Shown here: positions 9,394 through 17,259 of the stretch, one piece after another
Position numbering within the stretch: position 1 is the stretch's first letter
Layout of the letters: every line of letters starts with the position of its first letter
From: Porphyromonas canoris
Lineage (GTDB): Bacteria > Bacteroidota > Bacteroidia > Bacteroidales > Porphyromonadaceae
DNA length: 64,000 nucleotides
Direction: 5' to 3'
Assembly: GCF_000769115.1 (NCBI RefSeq)
Contig: NZ_JQZV01000006.1
Span: 55,922 to 119,921, forward strand
Made by a program: the position numbers and the translations under genes
Notes under the pieces: generated by a model
What the model saw: the letters and a program-made list of their open reading frames with translations, nothing else
Databases searched by the model: none
What the model was told of the DNA's origin: nothing

Positions 9394-9454
9394 AAATTTC
9401 TTTGCGGACGAAAATAAATTTCTATGCGGAAAGAAATTTTTCTCCTTGCGGAAG
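9394..9454 (+). repeat. Three imperfect short repeats in the pyrF-pyrE spacer
   Basis: The unit AAATTTCTTTGCGGACG (9394-9410) recurs as AAATTTCTATGCGGAAAG (9416-9433) and, more loosely, at 9434-9454. AAATTTCTTT can pair with AAAGAAATTT (9431-9440). No function is evident. It could be an RNA-processing or regulatory spacer. Confidence 0.5.
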
Positions 9455-9585
9455 AAGAAAAAACGGATCCGCCCGAATGATAAAAAACAGCAATGACAAT
9501 CTCCAAATTCGGAGAGACCGACTGCACGCTTTTTCACCCTCGGCACAACATATACATTCACCTCAAAACAGATATTAAAGAAGAC

Positions 9586-10227
9586 ATGGAAAATCTATCA
9601 AGAGATATAGCGGAAAAACTCCTCTCTATCAGAGCAGTTTTTTTGAGCCCGAAAACTCCTTTTACGTGGGCAAGCGGTATCAAGAGCCCCATCTACTGCG
9701 ACAATCGCCTCACTTTGAGCTATCCGAAGATTAGGGAAGCGGTGGAGGAAGGACTCGCAACTCTCATCCGCGAACACTATCCGGACGTGGAGGTGCTCAT
9801 GGGAACATCCACCGCCGGCATCGCTCATGCAGCCATCACAGCCACCATTCTCGATCTGCCCATGGGCTATGTCCGCAGCGGTGCCAAGGACCACGGACGC
9901 ACCAATCAGATCGAAGGACACCTTGAACCGGGGCAAAAAGTTGTCGTCGTCGAAGACCTTATATCCACAGCCGGCTCCTCTTTGGACGTCGTAGAGGTAT
10001 TGCGCCAAGCCGGAGCAGACGTGCTCGGCATCGTGAGCATCTTCACCTATGGGATGAAGAAGGGCATCGACCGCCTCGAAGCCGCCGGCGTCAAAAATGT
10101 CTCCCTCTCCAACGTGGACACTCTCGTGGAAGTTGCCGTGGAGAAAGGGTACATCGCGCCCGAAGAGAAGGAACAGGTGATCGCCTTCCGTAACAACCCT
10201 TCGGACGAATCTTGGATCAGACAGTAA
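9586..10227 (+). CDS. pyrE: Orotate phosphoribosyltransferase
   Basis: Joins orotate to PRPP, giving OMP. It has 213 residues from ATG 9586. An in-frame ORF extends to 9493, but its first 31 codons do not look like the family and AAAGAAG precedes 9586. The PRPP-binding motif [14 protein letters not shown] has Glu123-Asp124, and the [15 protein letters not shown] loop closes over the active site. PRPP would come from prs at 17260-18201. pyrB follows after 20 bp. Confidence 0.94.
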   Translation: MENLSRDIAEKLLSIRAVFLSPKTPFTWASGIKSPIYCDNRLTLSYPKIREAVEEGLATLIREHYPDVEVLMGTSTAGIAHAAITATILDLPMGYVRSGAKDHGRTNQIEGHLEPGQKVVVVEDLISTAGSSLDVVEVLRQAGADVLGIVSIFTYGMKKGIDRLEAAGVKNVSLSNVDTLVEVAVEKGYIAPEEKEQVIAFRNNPSDESWIRQ

Positions 10228-10247
10228 TCCCTAACCTCTCCTTTCTC

Positions 10248-11330
10248 ATGAGACACTGTATAGAACCTACCGATTTTACTTCGCAAGAAGTGCGAGACCT
10301 CATCGCCCTTGCCGAAGATATGATAGCCCGCCCGGCTGCCTATGCCGAAGTGTGTAGGGGAAAGAAGTTGGCAACGCTCTTCTACGAGCCGAGCACACGC
10401 ACCAGACTCAGCTTCACGGCTGCGATGATGGAGCTTGGAGGAAATGTACTCGGCTTCTCCGATGCGCGCAACTCCTCCGCCTCCAAAGGCGAGACCGTTG
10501 CCGACACGGCTCGTGTCGTATCTACCTATGCAGACATCATAGCCATGCGACACTTTAAGGAGGGTGCCGCTTTGGTCGCATCGCAGTACGGCTCCATCCC
10601 GGTCATTAACGCCGGAGATGGTAGCCACTCTCATCCCACACAGACACTAACGGATCTTCTGACGATTCATCGTGAACTGGGCAGACTCGACAAGCTCACC
10701 ATCGGTCTTTGCGGAGACCTCAAGTATGGGCGCACGGTGCATTCTCTCATCAAAGCAATGTCCGGATTCGAGAACATACACTTCGTTCTCATCTCGCCCG
10801 ACTCGCTCCGCCTGCCGGACTATATGCGGAAAGAGCTGGAGCGTCAGGCAAGTCTCTCCTATACCGAAAGCGACAGCATCGAAACCGTTATCGGGACGTT
10901 GGACATTCTCTACATGACACGCGTACAGAAAGAACGCTTTTCGGACATCGCCGAATACGATCGGGTTAAGGATCTCTACATCTTGGACGAAGAAAAGATG
11001 GCGCTTGCCCCTGAAAGGATGATCGTCCTGCATCCACTTCCACGCGTGAACGAAATATCACCGGAGATAGACAACGACCCTCGAAGTGCCTACTTCCGAC
11101 AAGTGGCAAATGGCAAATACATCCGCATGGCACTTATCCTTACACTCCTCCGAGCCGCCGAAGGTATCGCCTTGGAGCCTAAAGTGCCACGCATTGCACA
11201 TGGAACGCACAGAGGAGATCACCGCTGTTCCAATCCGGTCTGCATCACTGCCTCCGAGCCGCTTTATGCTCAGTACATCGAGCACAACGGCGAAAAGCTC
11301 TGCGCATACTGCGAAAACTTTATCGGGTAG
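10248..11330 (+). CDS. pyrB: Aspartate carbamoyltransferase fused to a PyrI-like zinc domain
   Basis: Condenses carbamoyl phosphate with aspartate. It has 360 residues from ATG 10248. The ORF is open to 10212, but that start overlaps pyrE and places STRTR too late. The PyrB body (about 305 residues) has FYEPSTRTRLSF, MRH, HPTQTL, GDLKYGRTVHSL and HPLPR. The last about 50 residues are extra and contain CSNPVC (Cys327, Cys332) and CAYC (Cys352, Cys355), followed by ENF. CxxxxC...CxxC with ITASEP and YCEN matches the zinc domain of E. coli PyrI. The PyrI N-terminal nucleotide-binding domain is absent, so classical CTP/ATP allostery should be missing. It is the last gene of the operon. Confidence 0.93.
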   Translation: MRHCIEPTDFTSQEVRDLIALAEDMIARPAAYAEVCRGKKLATLFYEPSTRTRLSFTAAMMELGGNVLGFSDARNSSASKGETVADTARVVSTYADIIAMRHFKEGAALVASQYGSIPVINAGDGSHSHPTQTLTDLLTIHRELGRLDKLTIGLCGDLKYGRTVHSLIKAMSGFENIHFVLISPDSLRLPDYMRKELERQASLSYTESDSIETVIGTLDILYMTRVQKERFSDIAEYDRVKDLYILDEEKMALAPERMIVLHPLPRVNEISPEIDNDPRSAYFRQVANGKYIRMALILTLLRAAEGIALEPKVPRIAHGTHRGDHRCSNPVCITASEPLYAQYIEHNGEKLCAYCENFIG

Positions 11331-11353
11331 CATTCCCGCCGAAAAATATACAA

Positions 11354-11395
11354 AAGAGCATCCTAAGTTTTGGCTTGGGATGCTCTTCTGTTTTT
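11354..11395 (+). terminator. Terminator of the pyr operon
   Basis: Arms AAGAGCATCCTAAG (11354-11367) and CTTGGGATGCTCTT (11374-11387) form a 14-bp stem with one G-U pair and a 6-nt loop. CTGTTTTT follows, 24 bp after pyrB. Confidence 0.85.
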
Positions 11396-11402
11396 GGGGA
11401 AC

Positions 11403-11934
11403 TTTTATATAAAAACGACCTTTCCGAAATTCGTCCGAAATCTCCTCTTCCTTCCCTTTTTTCCTCCTCCTAAAATTTGAAGATCGCAATAAGATTCTAA
11501 CAATTAGGTAGATATGAAAAATCGCGAATTTGGAAAAAATTTTTTCTCAGTCCATTTCATGGGGCTTTTTCGCGTTAATATATGCGAATTTTAACAGGGG
11601 AATATGTAAATAAACTTTAACTTGGTTTTATGCCCCAAAACGGCAAAAAGAGGGTGAAAATTCTTAATATTCTAATTCTCAGCATTATAAGTGAAAATTC
11701 TTAACACGTTAATCGAATCCGGTAAACGTGTTTAATGAAATCGGTAAACGTGTTCGTTGAAAAATTAAACACGTTAAGCCGGAAGAATATGCTCGTTTAG
11801 TGTTTTGAGTGAACAGGTATCGGAATTTGTGTTAACAAAATGGGTTGAATTTAACAATTCGGTCGTGCTCTCAAAACACCTTCTCCGAGTGAAATAGAAA
11901 GAGGGTAGAGGGGAGGGATGGAATATATAAAAAT
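11403..11934 (+). repeat. Copy B of the long intergenic repeat
   Basis: It begins with TTTTATATAAAAACG (11403-11417). After 113 bp comes a highly conserved box starting GAAAAATCGCGAATTTGG (11516), with the palindrome AAAAAATTTTTT and then TTTCATGGGGCTTTTTCGCG. The hairpin arms are 11725-11736 and 11764-11775, around the tandem CGGTAAACGTGTT units. The element ends with ATATATAAAAA (11923-11933). It sits between the converging 3' ends of pyrB and the DUF438 gene and has no coding capacity. Confidence 0.85.
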
Positions 11935-11954
11935 GGAGCTTTAGAACCTTATTA

Positions 11955-11996
11955 CAAACAGTCCCAAACTTTATACTAAAAGTCCGGGACTGTTTG
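11955..11996. terminator. Inverted repeat between convergent genes, probable terminator
   Basis: CAAACAGTCCC (11955-11965) and GGGACTGTTTG (11986-11996) are perfect 11-bp arms with a 20-nt loop. CTTTT follows on the plus strand. It lies between copy B and the 3' end of the minus-strand DUF438 gene. U-runs are weak on both strands, so its direction is uncertain. Confidence 0.5.
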
Positions 11997-12023
11997 CTTT
12001 TGGTGTTATTGCTTATTTCCTAT

Positions 12024-13259
12024 TTACTTCTCCGAGTATGATAGCAGGCGTTGATCGCCTTCCAGTTTGCGCAGTTCGGTAATATCTTGCGTTACTTCCA
12101 CTACTCCGAGATACTCTCCATCTGTTCCTCGCAGAGCGGTGTACTCTATATAGATAAATCTGCCCATGAAGTTGGAGAGCCAGAAAGCGGCTTTGTTCTC
12201 GGCTCCGGACTTGAAGTCGTTGATGATTTGTTCTACTATGTGAACGCTGTGAGGAGGATGACACATTCGGACATCCCTGCCTATGATGGAACGGTTACGC
12301 TCAAAGACACGCTTCGGACTATGGGAGAAGAACTTTACTTTATCCTCTTTGTCCACAAAGGTGATATCTATCGGTAGGGTAACGAAGAGGCTTTCGAGCT
12401 CTTTCATATCGAAGCTACCGGATGACAGTCTTATGGCATCACCGGAAAGGTAAGTGGGTTCGTTTGCTACTTCTTCCGTGGGTTGCCATTCGGTTGTAGG
12501 GTCATAAAGACAGAAGCCGAACTGGGGTGTTTCGATATAGATGCTGTACCACTCTTTTTCCGAAAGGGTGTCCATGCACATCGGGAGCAGGATCTCTTCC
12601 TCTTTCATGATCATTCCTTGTATTGCCTCAATAGCGGGTACGATAACGTCCGGTACTGCTGCGCAAAACTCCTGAATGGTAGGCATCGGTTTGCGACCCA
12701 ATAGTTCGTGTGCGGCTTTAAGGTAGGCACGAGTTTCGTCATGCTTGCCCCACATTACTTTTGGAGGCCCTGTGATGCCGGCTTTTTCGAGGTAAGGGAA
12801 GAGGGCGTACTCTTTTCGGAGGTAGTGTTTATTTACATCGGAGAGTTCGTTAAAGAGTGCATGTATCTGCAAGAGACTCTTTTCCCAATCGTTTGGATCG
12901 AGTTTGGGCAGATTTTCCAGTATCTCTTCTATCTTCACTATCCGAGCTTCCAACGCTCTGTTTTCTTGCTTGAACGTGTCTACCGGATGCCCCGGAGGAA
13001 CATTCTTAGCGTGTGAAGTGTCTATGCTGCCATCGAGTACTGCGGCGTGTATATCGCATAACTTCAAGATCTCACTCTCAGGGAGACCTTCGGCTATCAG
13101 CTCTTGCTCTACCTCCACAACCTCGTTGTAGGGAACGGTTTTCAGCATCTCCATGAGTCTTTTCTTCACTTGTTCGGGTGCTGTACCTCGGTGAAGTTCG
13201 AGGATAAGATGCTTGAGCATCTCTTTTCTTTGGGATGAGTTGTTGATATATTCGCTCAT
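12024..13259 (-). CDS. DUF438, hemerythrin and PAS domain protein
   Basis: A 411-residue cytoplasmic protein of three parts. DUF438 covers about residues 20-95 (LHRGTAPEQVKKRL...HAAVLDG). A hemerythrin-type HHE region covers about 125-235, with histidines and acids in IHALFNELSDVNKHYLRKEYALFP, WGKHDE and KEEEILLP. A C-terminal PAS domain covers about 290-395, ending in CHPPHSVHIVEQI and GVVEVTQDI. A di-iron or heme centre sensing oxygen, NO or redox state is inferred from the domains. It has no output domain. The cupin gene lies immediately upstream (3-bp gap), so the two form an operon. Confidence 0.8.
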   Translation of the reverse strand: MSEYINNSSQRKEMLKHLILELHRGTAPEQVKKRLMEMLKTVPYNEVVEVEQELIAEGLPESEILKLCDIHAAVLDGSIDTSHAKNVPPGHPVDTFKQENRALEARIVKIEEILENLPKLDPNDWEKSLLQIHALFNELSDVNKHYLRKEYALFPYLEKAGITGPPKVMWGKHDETRAYLKAAHELLGRKPMPTIQEFCAAVPDVIVPAIEAIQGMIMKEEEILLPMCMDTLSEKEWYSIYIETPQFGFCLYDPTTEWQPTEEVANEPTYLSGDAIRLSSGSFDMKELESLFVTLPIDITFVDKEDKVKFFSHSPKRVFERNRSIIGRDVRMCHPPHSVHIVEQIINDFKSGAENKAAFWLSNFMGRFIYIEYTALRGTDGEYLGVVEVTQDITELRKLEGDQRLLSYSEK

Positions 13260-13262
13260 GGT

Positions 13263-13598
13263 TTACTTTCCTTTAATCATTGTCAAAACCATCTTAAAGC
13301 TTTCCACCGCTTGCAGAGCATGCGGAACGTTGGCAGGCATGATGATGATCTCACCGGCTTTCACGCTATGAGGTTTTCCGCCTATAAGTATCTCTGCTTC
13401 TCCTTCTATGATCTGTACCAAAGCGTCAAAGGGTGCAGTGTGTTCGCTTAGTCCTTGTCCTTTGTCGAATGAGAAGAGTGTAACGTTGCCTACATCGTTT
13501 TTGAGTATCTGCTTGCTTATGATTCCTCCTTCGGAGTATTCGATTTCGTTAGAAAGACCAAATACGGTTGCAGAGGGAAATGTCGCTCTTTTTTCCAT
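13263..13598 (-). CDS. Small cupin-domain protein
   Basis: A 111-residue single cupin barrel. The first cupin motif is EHTAPFDALVQIIEGEAEI and the second is GEIIIMPANVPHAL, so metal-binding histidines and a glutamate are present. The substrate is unknown. The start at 13598 (MEKRATF) is chosen because the TATATTTG box at 13629-13636 leaves no room for the longer ORF to 13631. It is probably co-transcribed with the DUF438/hemerythrin gene. Confidence 0.75.
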   Translation of the reverse strand: MEKRATFPSATVFGLSNEIEYSEGGIISKQILKNDVGNVTLFSFDKGQGLSEHTAPFDALVQIIEGEAEILIGGKPHSVKAGEIIIMPANVPHALQAVESFKMVLTMIKGK

Positions 13599-13628
13599 AA
13601 TTCTAATTGGTTTGAGTGTTTGTTTATG

Positions 13629-13636
13629 CAAATATA
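13629..13636 (-). promoter_or_regulatory. -7 promoter box of the cupin-DUF438 operon
   Basis: Reads TATATTTG on the minus strand (TAnnTTTG), about 30 bp before the chosen cupin start. The -33 region is weak. Confidence 0.45.
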
Positions 13637-13695
13637 GTAGACTTCTTTATTGTTTATCGTGATTTATGTTACAGCTTTTCGAGAGATTTATTTGC

Positions 13696-13703
13696 TACTT
13701 TTG
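13696..13703 (+). promoter_or_regulatory. -7 promoter box of the PepSY gene
   Basis: TACTTTTG fits TAnnTTTG, 41 bp before ATG 13745. A T-rich stretch about 17 bp upstream may serve as -33. Confidence 0.45.
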
Positions 13704-13744
13704 CACGAAAACAGATACTCATCTAAAAACAGATTTCTACTGAT

Positions 13745-15283
13745 ATGAACAGAGCTTTTAAGAAGTACCACAAATGGATAGGGCTGTTTGTTTGCTTCTT
13801 TATTATTCTGTCTGCTCTTTCCGGCATTGTTCTCAATCACCGGAGAGCGGTTTCACGCATAGATATTCCAAGATCGGCACTGCCGGCGAGTTATGGTTAT
13901 ACCAACTGGAACAACGGAGCAGTGAAAGGGACTATCAGGCTTGGTGGAGACTCCGTACTGCTCTACGGCACTGCCGGGATGTTGTTGTCCGACACATTAC
14001 ATCGCTCCTTTGCGGCGTTTAATGCCGGTCTTCTCACGGGCGCAGATAATAGAATCGTGAACAGAGTAGTATCCACACCGGATGAGCAGCGGTATGCAAT
14101 CACCACATTCGATCTGTACAGACTTGGCGCAGATAACCGATGGGAAAATCTCACAGCACGTGCAGGGATAGATGAACGTATATCCGACCTCACGGTCAAA
14201 GGTGATACGCTGGTTGTGCTGACCCGTTCCAAGGTGTATCATGCCGCTTATCCTTACCTCTCTTTTCACTCTCACGAAATCAAAGAGCCGGAAGGATACG
14301 TTGCGAAAACCTCTCTGTTCCGTACATTTTGGCTGCTACACAGTGGCGAGCTATTCGGTCTGCCGGGACAGCTATTGGTTGATTTTCTTGGGGTACTGCT
14401 TATAGTGATGTGCTTGACCGGGATAGCATTCACCTTCATCCCGAAACTCGTTCGTTACAGACGCAAGAAACAGCTGGCGATAAAACCTGCAATGAATGCT
14501 CTCAAGCTCTCTATCAAGTGGCACAATAAGGTTGGCGCACTCTTCTTGGTGCTCTTCCTTGTTCTGGGCATTACGGGTACTTTTTTGCGTCCTCCGCTTC
14601 TGATTGCCATTATCCGCTCTGACGTGAAACCTCTGCCCGGCTCTGTGCTGGACGATCCTAACCCTTGGAGGGACAAACTGCGCAATTTGCGTTACGATGC
14701 CAACACTTCCGACTGGCTGTTGTACACCTCTTCCGGATTTTTCTCTCTTGCTTCTTTGGATGCTGTTCCTCGCCCTGTCGCTTACACTCCTCCTGTCAGT
14801 GTGATGGGTATAAACTGTATGGAGCCTGCTCCAAACGGCTGGACGGTGGGATCTTTCAGTGGACTTTTTTCCTGGGACAGGGTCAATGGTGTTATCACGG
14901 ACCGTCAGACCGGAGAGGTGGTACCGAAAAAGAGAAAGCCTGCAGGCAGACCTGTATTTAATAATCAGGTCAGCGGATACAGTAGAGACTTTTCTGCCGG
15001 CAAAGAGATTGTGTTCAGCTATAATACCGGAGCGCAAACATCGGACGGATCAGCCTTTGCAGAGATGCCGGAGATCCTTAAAAAAGGAAGACTCTCACTA
15101 TGGCACACTGCTTTGGAGATACACGTTGGGCGTGCATACAATCCGGTGATCGGGCCTTTCTCGGATCTCTTTATCTTTCTGTTCGGACTCCTTTTTACCT
15201 TTATTCTTATCTCAGGCTACATCGTTTACAGACACTCTTACAAGCGCAATAGAAAGAGAGGAGCAAAGAGCCGGAAGCCGTAA
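13745..15283 (+). CDS. PepSY-associated transmembrane protein
   Basis: A 512-residue inner-membrane protein with four predicted membrane helices, at roughly residues 10-31, 207-233, 260-285 and 478-502. Between them are two large periplasmic stretches. The start KKYHKWIGLFVCFFIILSALSGIVLNHR and the WHNKVGALFLVLFLVLGITG segment are typical of PepSY_TM proteins, with the helix-embedded histidines seen in that family. Relatives often sit beside siderophore or heme uptake genes and are proposed inner-membrane reductases, but no such neighbour is present here. It converges with the lipoprotein gene at 15294 with only a 10-bp gap. Confidence 0.75.
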   Translation: MNRAFKKYHKWIGLFVCFFIILSALSGIVLNHRRAVSRIDIPRSALPASYGYTNWNNGAVKGTIRLGGDSVLLYGTAGMLLSDTLHRSFAAFNAGLLTGADNRIVNRVVSTPDEQRYAITTFDLYRLGADNRWENLTARAGIDERISDLTVKGDTLVVLTRSKVYHAAYPYLSFHSHEIKEPEGYVAKTSLFRTFWLLHSGELFGLPGQLLVDFLGVLLIVMCLTGIAFTFIPKLVRYRRKKQLAIKPAMNALKLSIKWHNKVGALFLVLFLVLGITGTFLRPPLLIAIIRSDVKPLPGSVLDDPNPWRDKLRNLRYDANTSDWLLYTSSGFFSLASLDAVPRPVAYTPPVSVMGINCMEPAPNGWTVGSFSGLFSWDRVNGVITDRQTGEVVPKKRKPAGRPVFNNQVSGYSRDFSAGKEIVFSYNTGAQTSDGSAFAEMPEILKKGRLSLWHTALEIHVGRAYNPVIGPFSDLFIFLFGLLFTFILISGYIVYRHSYKRNRKRGAKSRKP

Positions 15284-15293
15284 TGGTCGAATT

Positions 15294-16073
15294 TTAGGAG
15301 CGTTTCTCTGTCGGGAAATTGATACTGAGCTGTTTGAATGTCTTCGTTCCGTCTTCAAACAGAATCTCTATCTTGATGATGTGTTTCAGCTCTTTTGTCG
15401 GTTTTTGGGCGATCTTCAGACGGCATAGCGTCATCTCGCCCAAGCCAAGAAGACGGTAAGAGGAGAAGTCGAACTTGGACAATAAACACTCTATCCTGCC
15501 TGCAAGCTCTTCCACATTAGGGTCTTCTTTTTTGATCGGCTCGAATTTTTGTTTCTTCTCATCCCAGGCAAACTCTTCCTTATACCCCGATTGGATAAAC
15601 GGATCAAGAGCATTGGAGTAGAAGATTATAATATCATTCAGAGAAGCTCCTGCCGGATGAGCATCGTCCCATGCCGCATCACTTGTTACGTTTATCCCGG
15701 TAATGGCATTTGAGTTATAGTAGTATCTGTAGCTGCGACCAAAGGATCGGAAAGCATCTCCTTTGATAGTATAGGTAAGAGCATCGTACTTTGTATCCTT
15801 GTTTTTATTGCATAACGCCTTGTATCCGGCGAGATCTTCACCTTTGGAATCCCAGCCCAAAACCAGCACGCTATGTGCCCATCGGATGTTGATGGAGTTC
15901 TCATAGGAGTAGTAGGTCGCTTCCAGATTTTTTGCATTATCCAGATAGCCTAATACGTAATGGGGGATATGTATCTTTCCTTCCTCGAATTGTCCGCGTC
16001 TGAATAGCCAATCACATCCTTGAAACATCAGTGCCACAAGAGCGGAAAGGAGTATCAAATATGCTTTTTTCAT
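15294..16073 (-). CDS. Hypothetical lipoprotein
   Basis: 259 residues with a lipoprotein signal peptide (KKAYLILLSALVALMFQGC, lipid Cys20). The mature part has no motif I can name. It contains an aromatic stretch (RSYRYYYNSN) and ends in a beta-rich region, and resembles Bacteroidales-restricted lipoproteins of unknown function. It is transcribed alone from a promoter box at 16129-16136, and its 3' end converges on the PepSY gene. Function unknown. Confidence 0.7.
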   Translation of the reverse strand: MKKAYLILLSALVALMFQGCDWLFRRGQFEEGKIHIPHYVLGYLDNAKNLEATYYSYENSINIRWAHSVLVLGWDSKGEDLAGYKALCNKNKDTKYDALTYTIKGDAFRSFGRSYRYYYNSNAITGINVTSDAAWDDAHPAGASLNDIIIFYSNALDPFIQSGYKEEFAWDEKKQKFEPIKKEDPNVEELAGRIECLLSKFDFSSYRLLGLGEMTLCRLKIAQKPTKELKHIIKIEILFEDGTKTFKQLSINFPTEKRS

Positions 16074-16128
16074 AGGTTGTTCTGTTGTTTTGAGACTGCT
16101 AGGTCTCGAATAAAACTCTCACACCCCA

Positions 16129-16136
16129 CAAAGATA
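16129..16136 (-). promoter_or_regulatory. -7 promoter box of the lipoprotein gene
   Basis: Minus strand reads TATCTTTG, with a TTCG about 20 bp upstream as a possible -33. The 5' UTR then contains the small inverted repeat GAGAC/GTCTC. Confidence 0.5.
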
Positions 16137-16182
16137 CTATTTTATGTATTAGATGCCGAACCTTATATCGGGGAAATCTCCT

Positions 16183-17250
16183 CTATTCCGAAGAGGGATG
16201 TAGCGGAAAGTGTCTGTCCAGAAACTCTCTCAGCGGTTTTGGAAAAGCTATTCTGTTGTGCGACTCAAGCGGAATGGAAAAGAACGGAGGCATTGTCAGC
16301 CCTTCCTTTTTCTGCTCCGAAGCATATATCTGTATGTTCAGTCTACGGTGTGTCAGCTGGTGTGTCGTCTCCCATAACAGCTCATATCCCGGAGAGTCTA
16401 TATCCTCCGGAGAAAGTGTTGGGAACTCATGCAACGCTTTCCAGATGCTCTTCTTGTCTCGCTGCCGCACTATCAGCTCCCCATCTTGAGAGAAGCAGAG
16501 AAGGTACCGGATGCTCTCCTCCTTTACCGCCACACGCTTCTCCTTTCTGGGCAGAAGATCCACCAGATCTGCTTTGCGAGCCAGACACTCACGCTCTAAA
16601 GGGCACTCTTCGCAGACAGTCCCTTTGGGGCGACACTGCAATGCACCGAAGTCCATGATTGCCTGGTTGTAGAGAGCCGGCTCATCCTCATCCATGTACT
16701 CCTGAGCCATATCTGCAAAGAGCTTCTTCCCTGCTGTGGTGTCTATCGGAGTATCTATGCCGTTGAAGCGGGAAAGCACCCGATAAACATTTCCATCCAC
16801 TACGGCGACAGCTTCACCGAATGCAATGGATGCAATGGCCGCTGCGGTGTATGCCCCCACACCTTTAAGCGTGAGCAGCTCTCGGTATGTGGAGGGAAAG
16901 ATGCCCCCTTTCTCGTTGCAGATCTGCCTTGCTGCCTCCATCATGTTGTGCGCACGAGAGTAATAGCCCAACCCTTCCCACAGATGTAAGACCTCCTCTT
17001 CGGGAGCTTCCGCAAGCGATCGGACTGTCGGATAACGCTCTACAAAACGGAGATAGTAACCCCATCCCTGCTTTACCTGTGTCTGTTGGAGGATGATCTC
17101 GGATATCCATATCTTGTACGGATCTTGGGTCTGTCTCCAAGGCAGATCTCTACCGTTTTCCGAGTACCACCGTAAAAGAGAAGAGCGAAAGAGGCTTGCC
17201 CTTTCGCTCTTCTCTTTTGTTCTATTTTTCTCTACTCCTTTAAGGAACAT
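16183..17250 (-). CDS. mutY: A/G-specific adenine glycosylase
   Basis: Removes adenine mispaired with 8-oxoguanine. The protein has 355 residues from ATG 17250. A GTG directly after the prs stop would add three codons. Catalytic Glu51 lies in WISEIILQQTQV. The helix-hairpin-helix is LKGVGAYTAAAIAS with Asp152 in VVDGNV. The [4Fe-4S] ligands are Cys206, Cys213, Cys216 and Cys222 (C-x6-C-x2-C-x5-C). The C-terminal third is the NUDIX-like 8-oxoG recognition domain. It lies directly downstream of prs and is probably co-transcribed with it. Confidence 0.95.
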   Translation of the reverse strand: MFLKGVEKNRTKEKSERASLFRSSLLRWYSENGRDLPWRQTQDPYKIWISEIILQQTQVKQGWGYYLRFVERYPTVRSLAEAPEEEVLHLWEGLGYYSRAHNMMEAARQICNEKGGIFPSTYRELLTLKGVGAYTAAAIASIAFGEAVAVVDGNVYRVLSRFNGIDTPIDTTAGKKLFADMAQEYMDEDEPALYNQAIMDFGALQCRPKGTVCEECPLERECLARKADLVDLLPRKEKRVAVKEESIRYLLCFSQDGELIVRQRDKKSIWKALHEFPTLSPEDIDSPGYELLWETTHQLTHRRLNIQIYASEQKKEGLTMPPFFSIPLESHNRIAFPKPLREFLDRHFPLHPSSE

Positions 17251-17259
17251 CGGACACAC

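Noticed and set aside
9310-9585. Small gene between pyrF and pyrE
   Set aside because: Open stretches have no start context and the first 31 codons of the long pyrE ORF are unlike any family.
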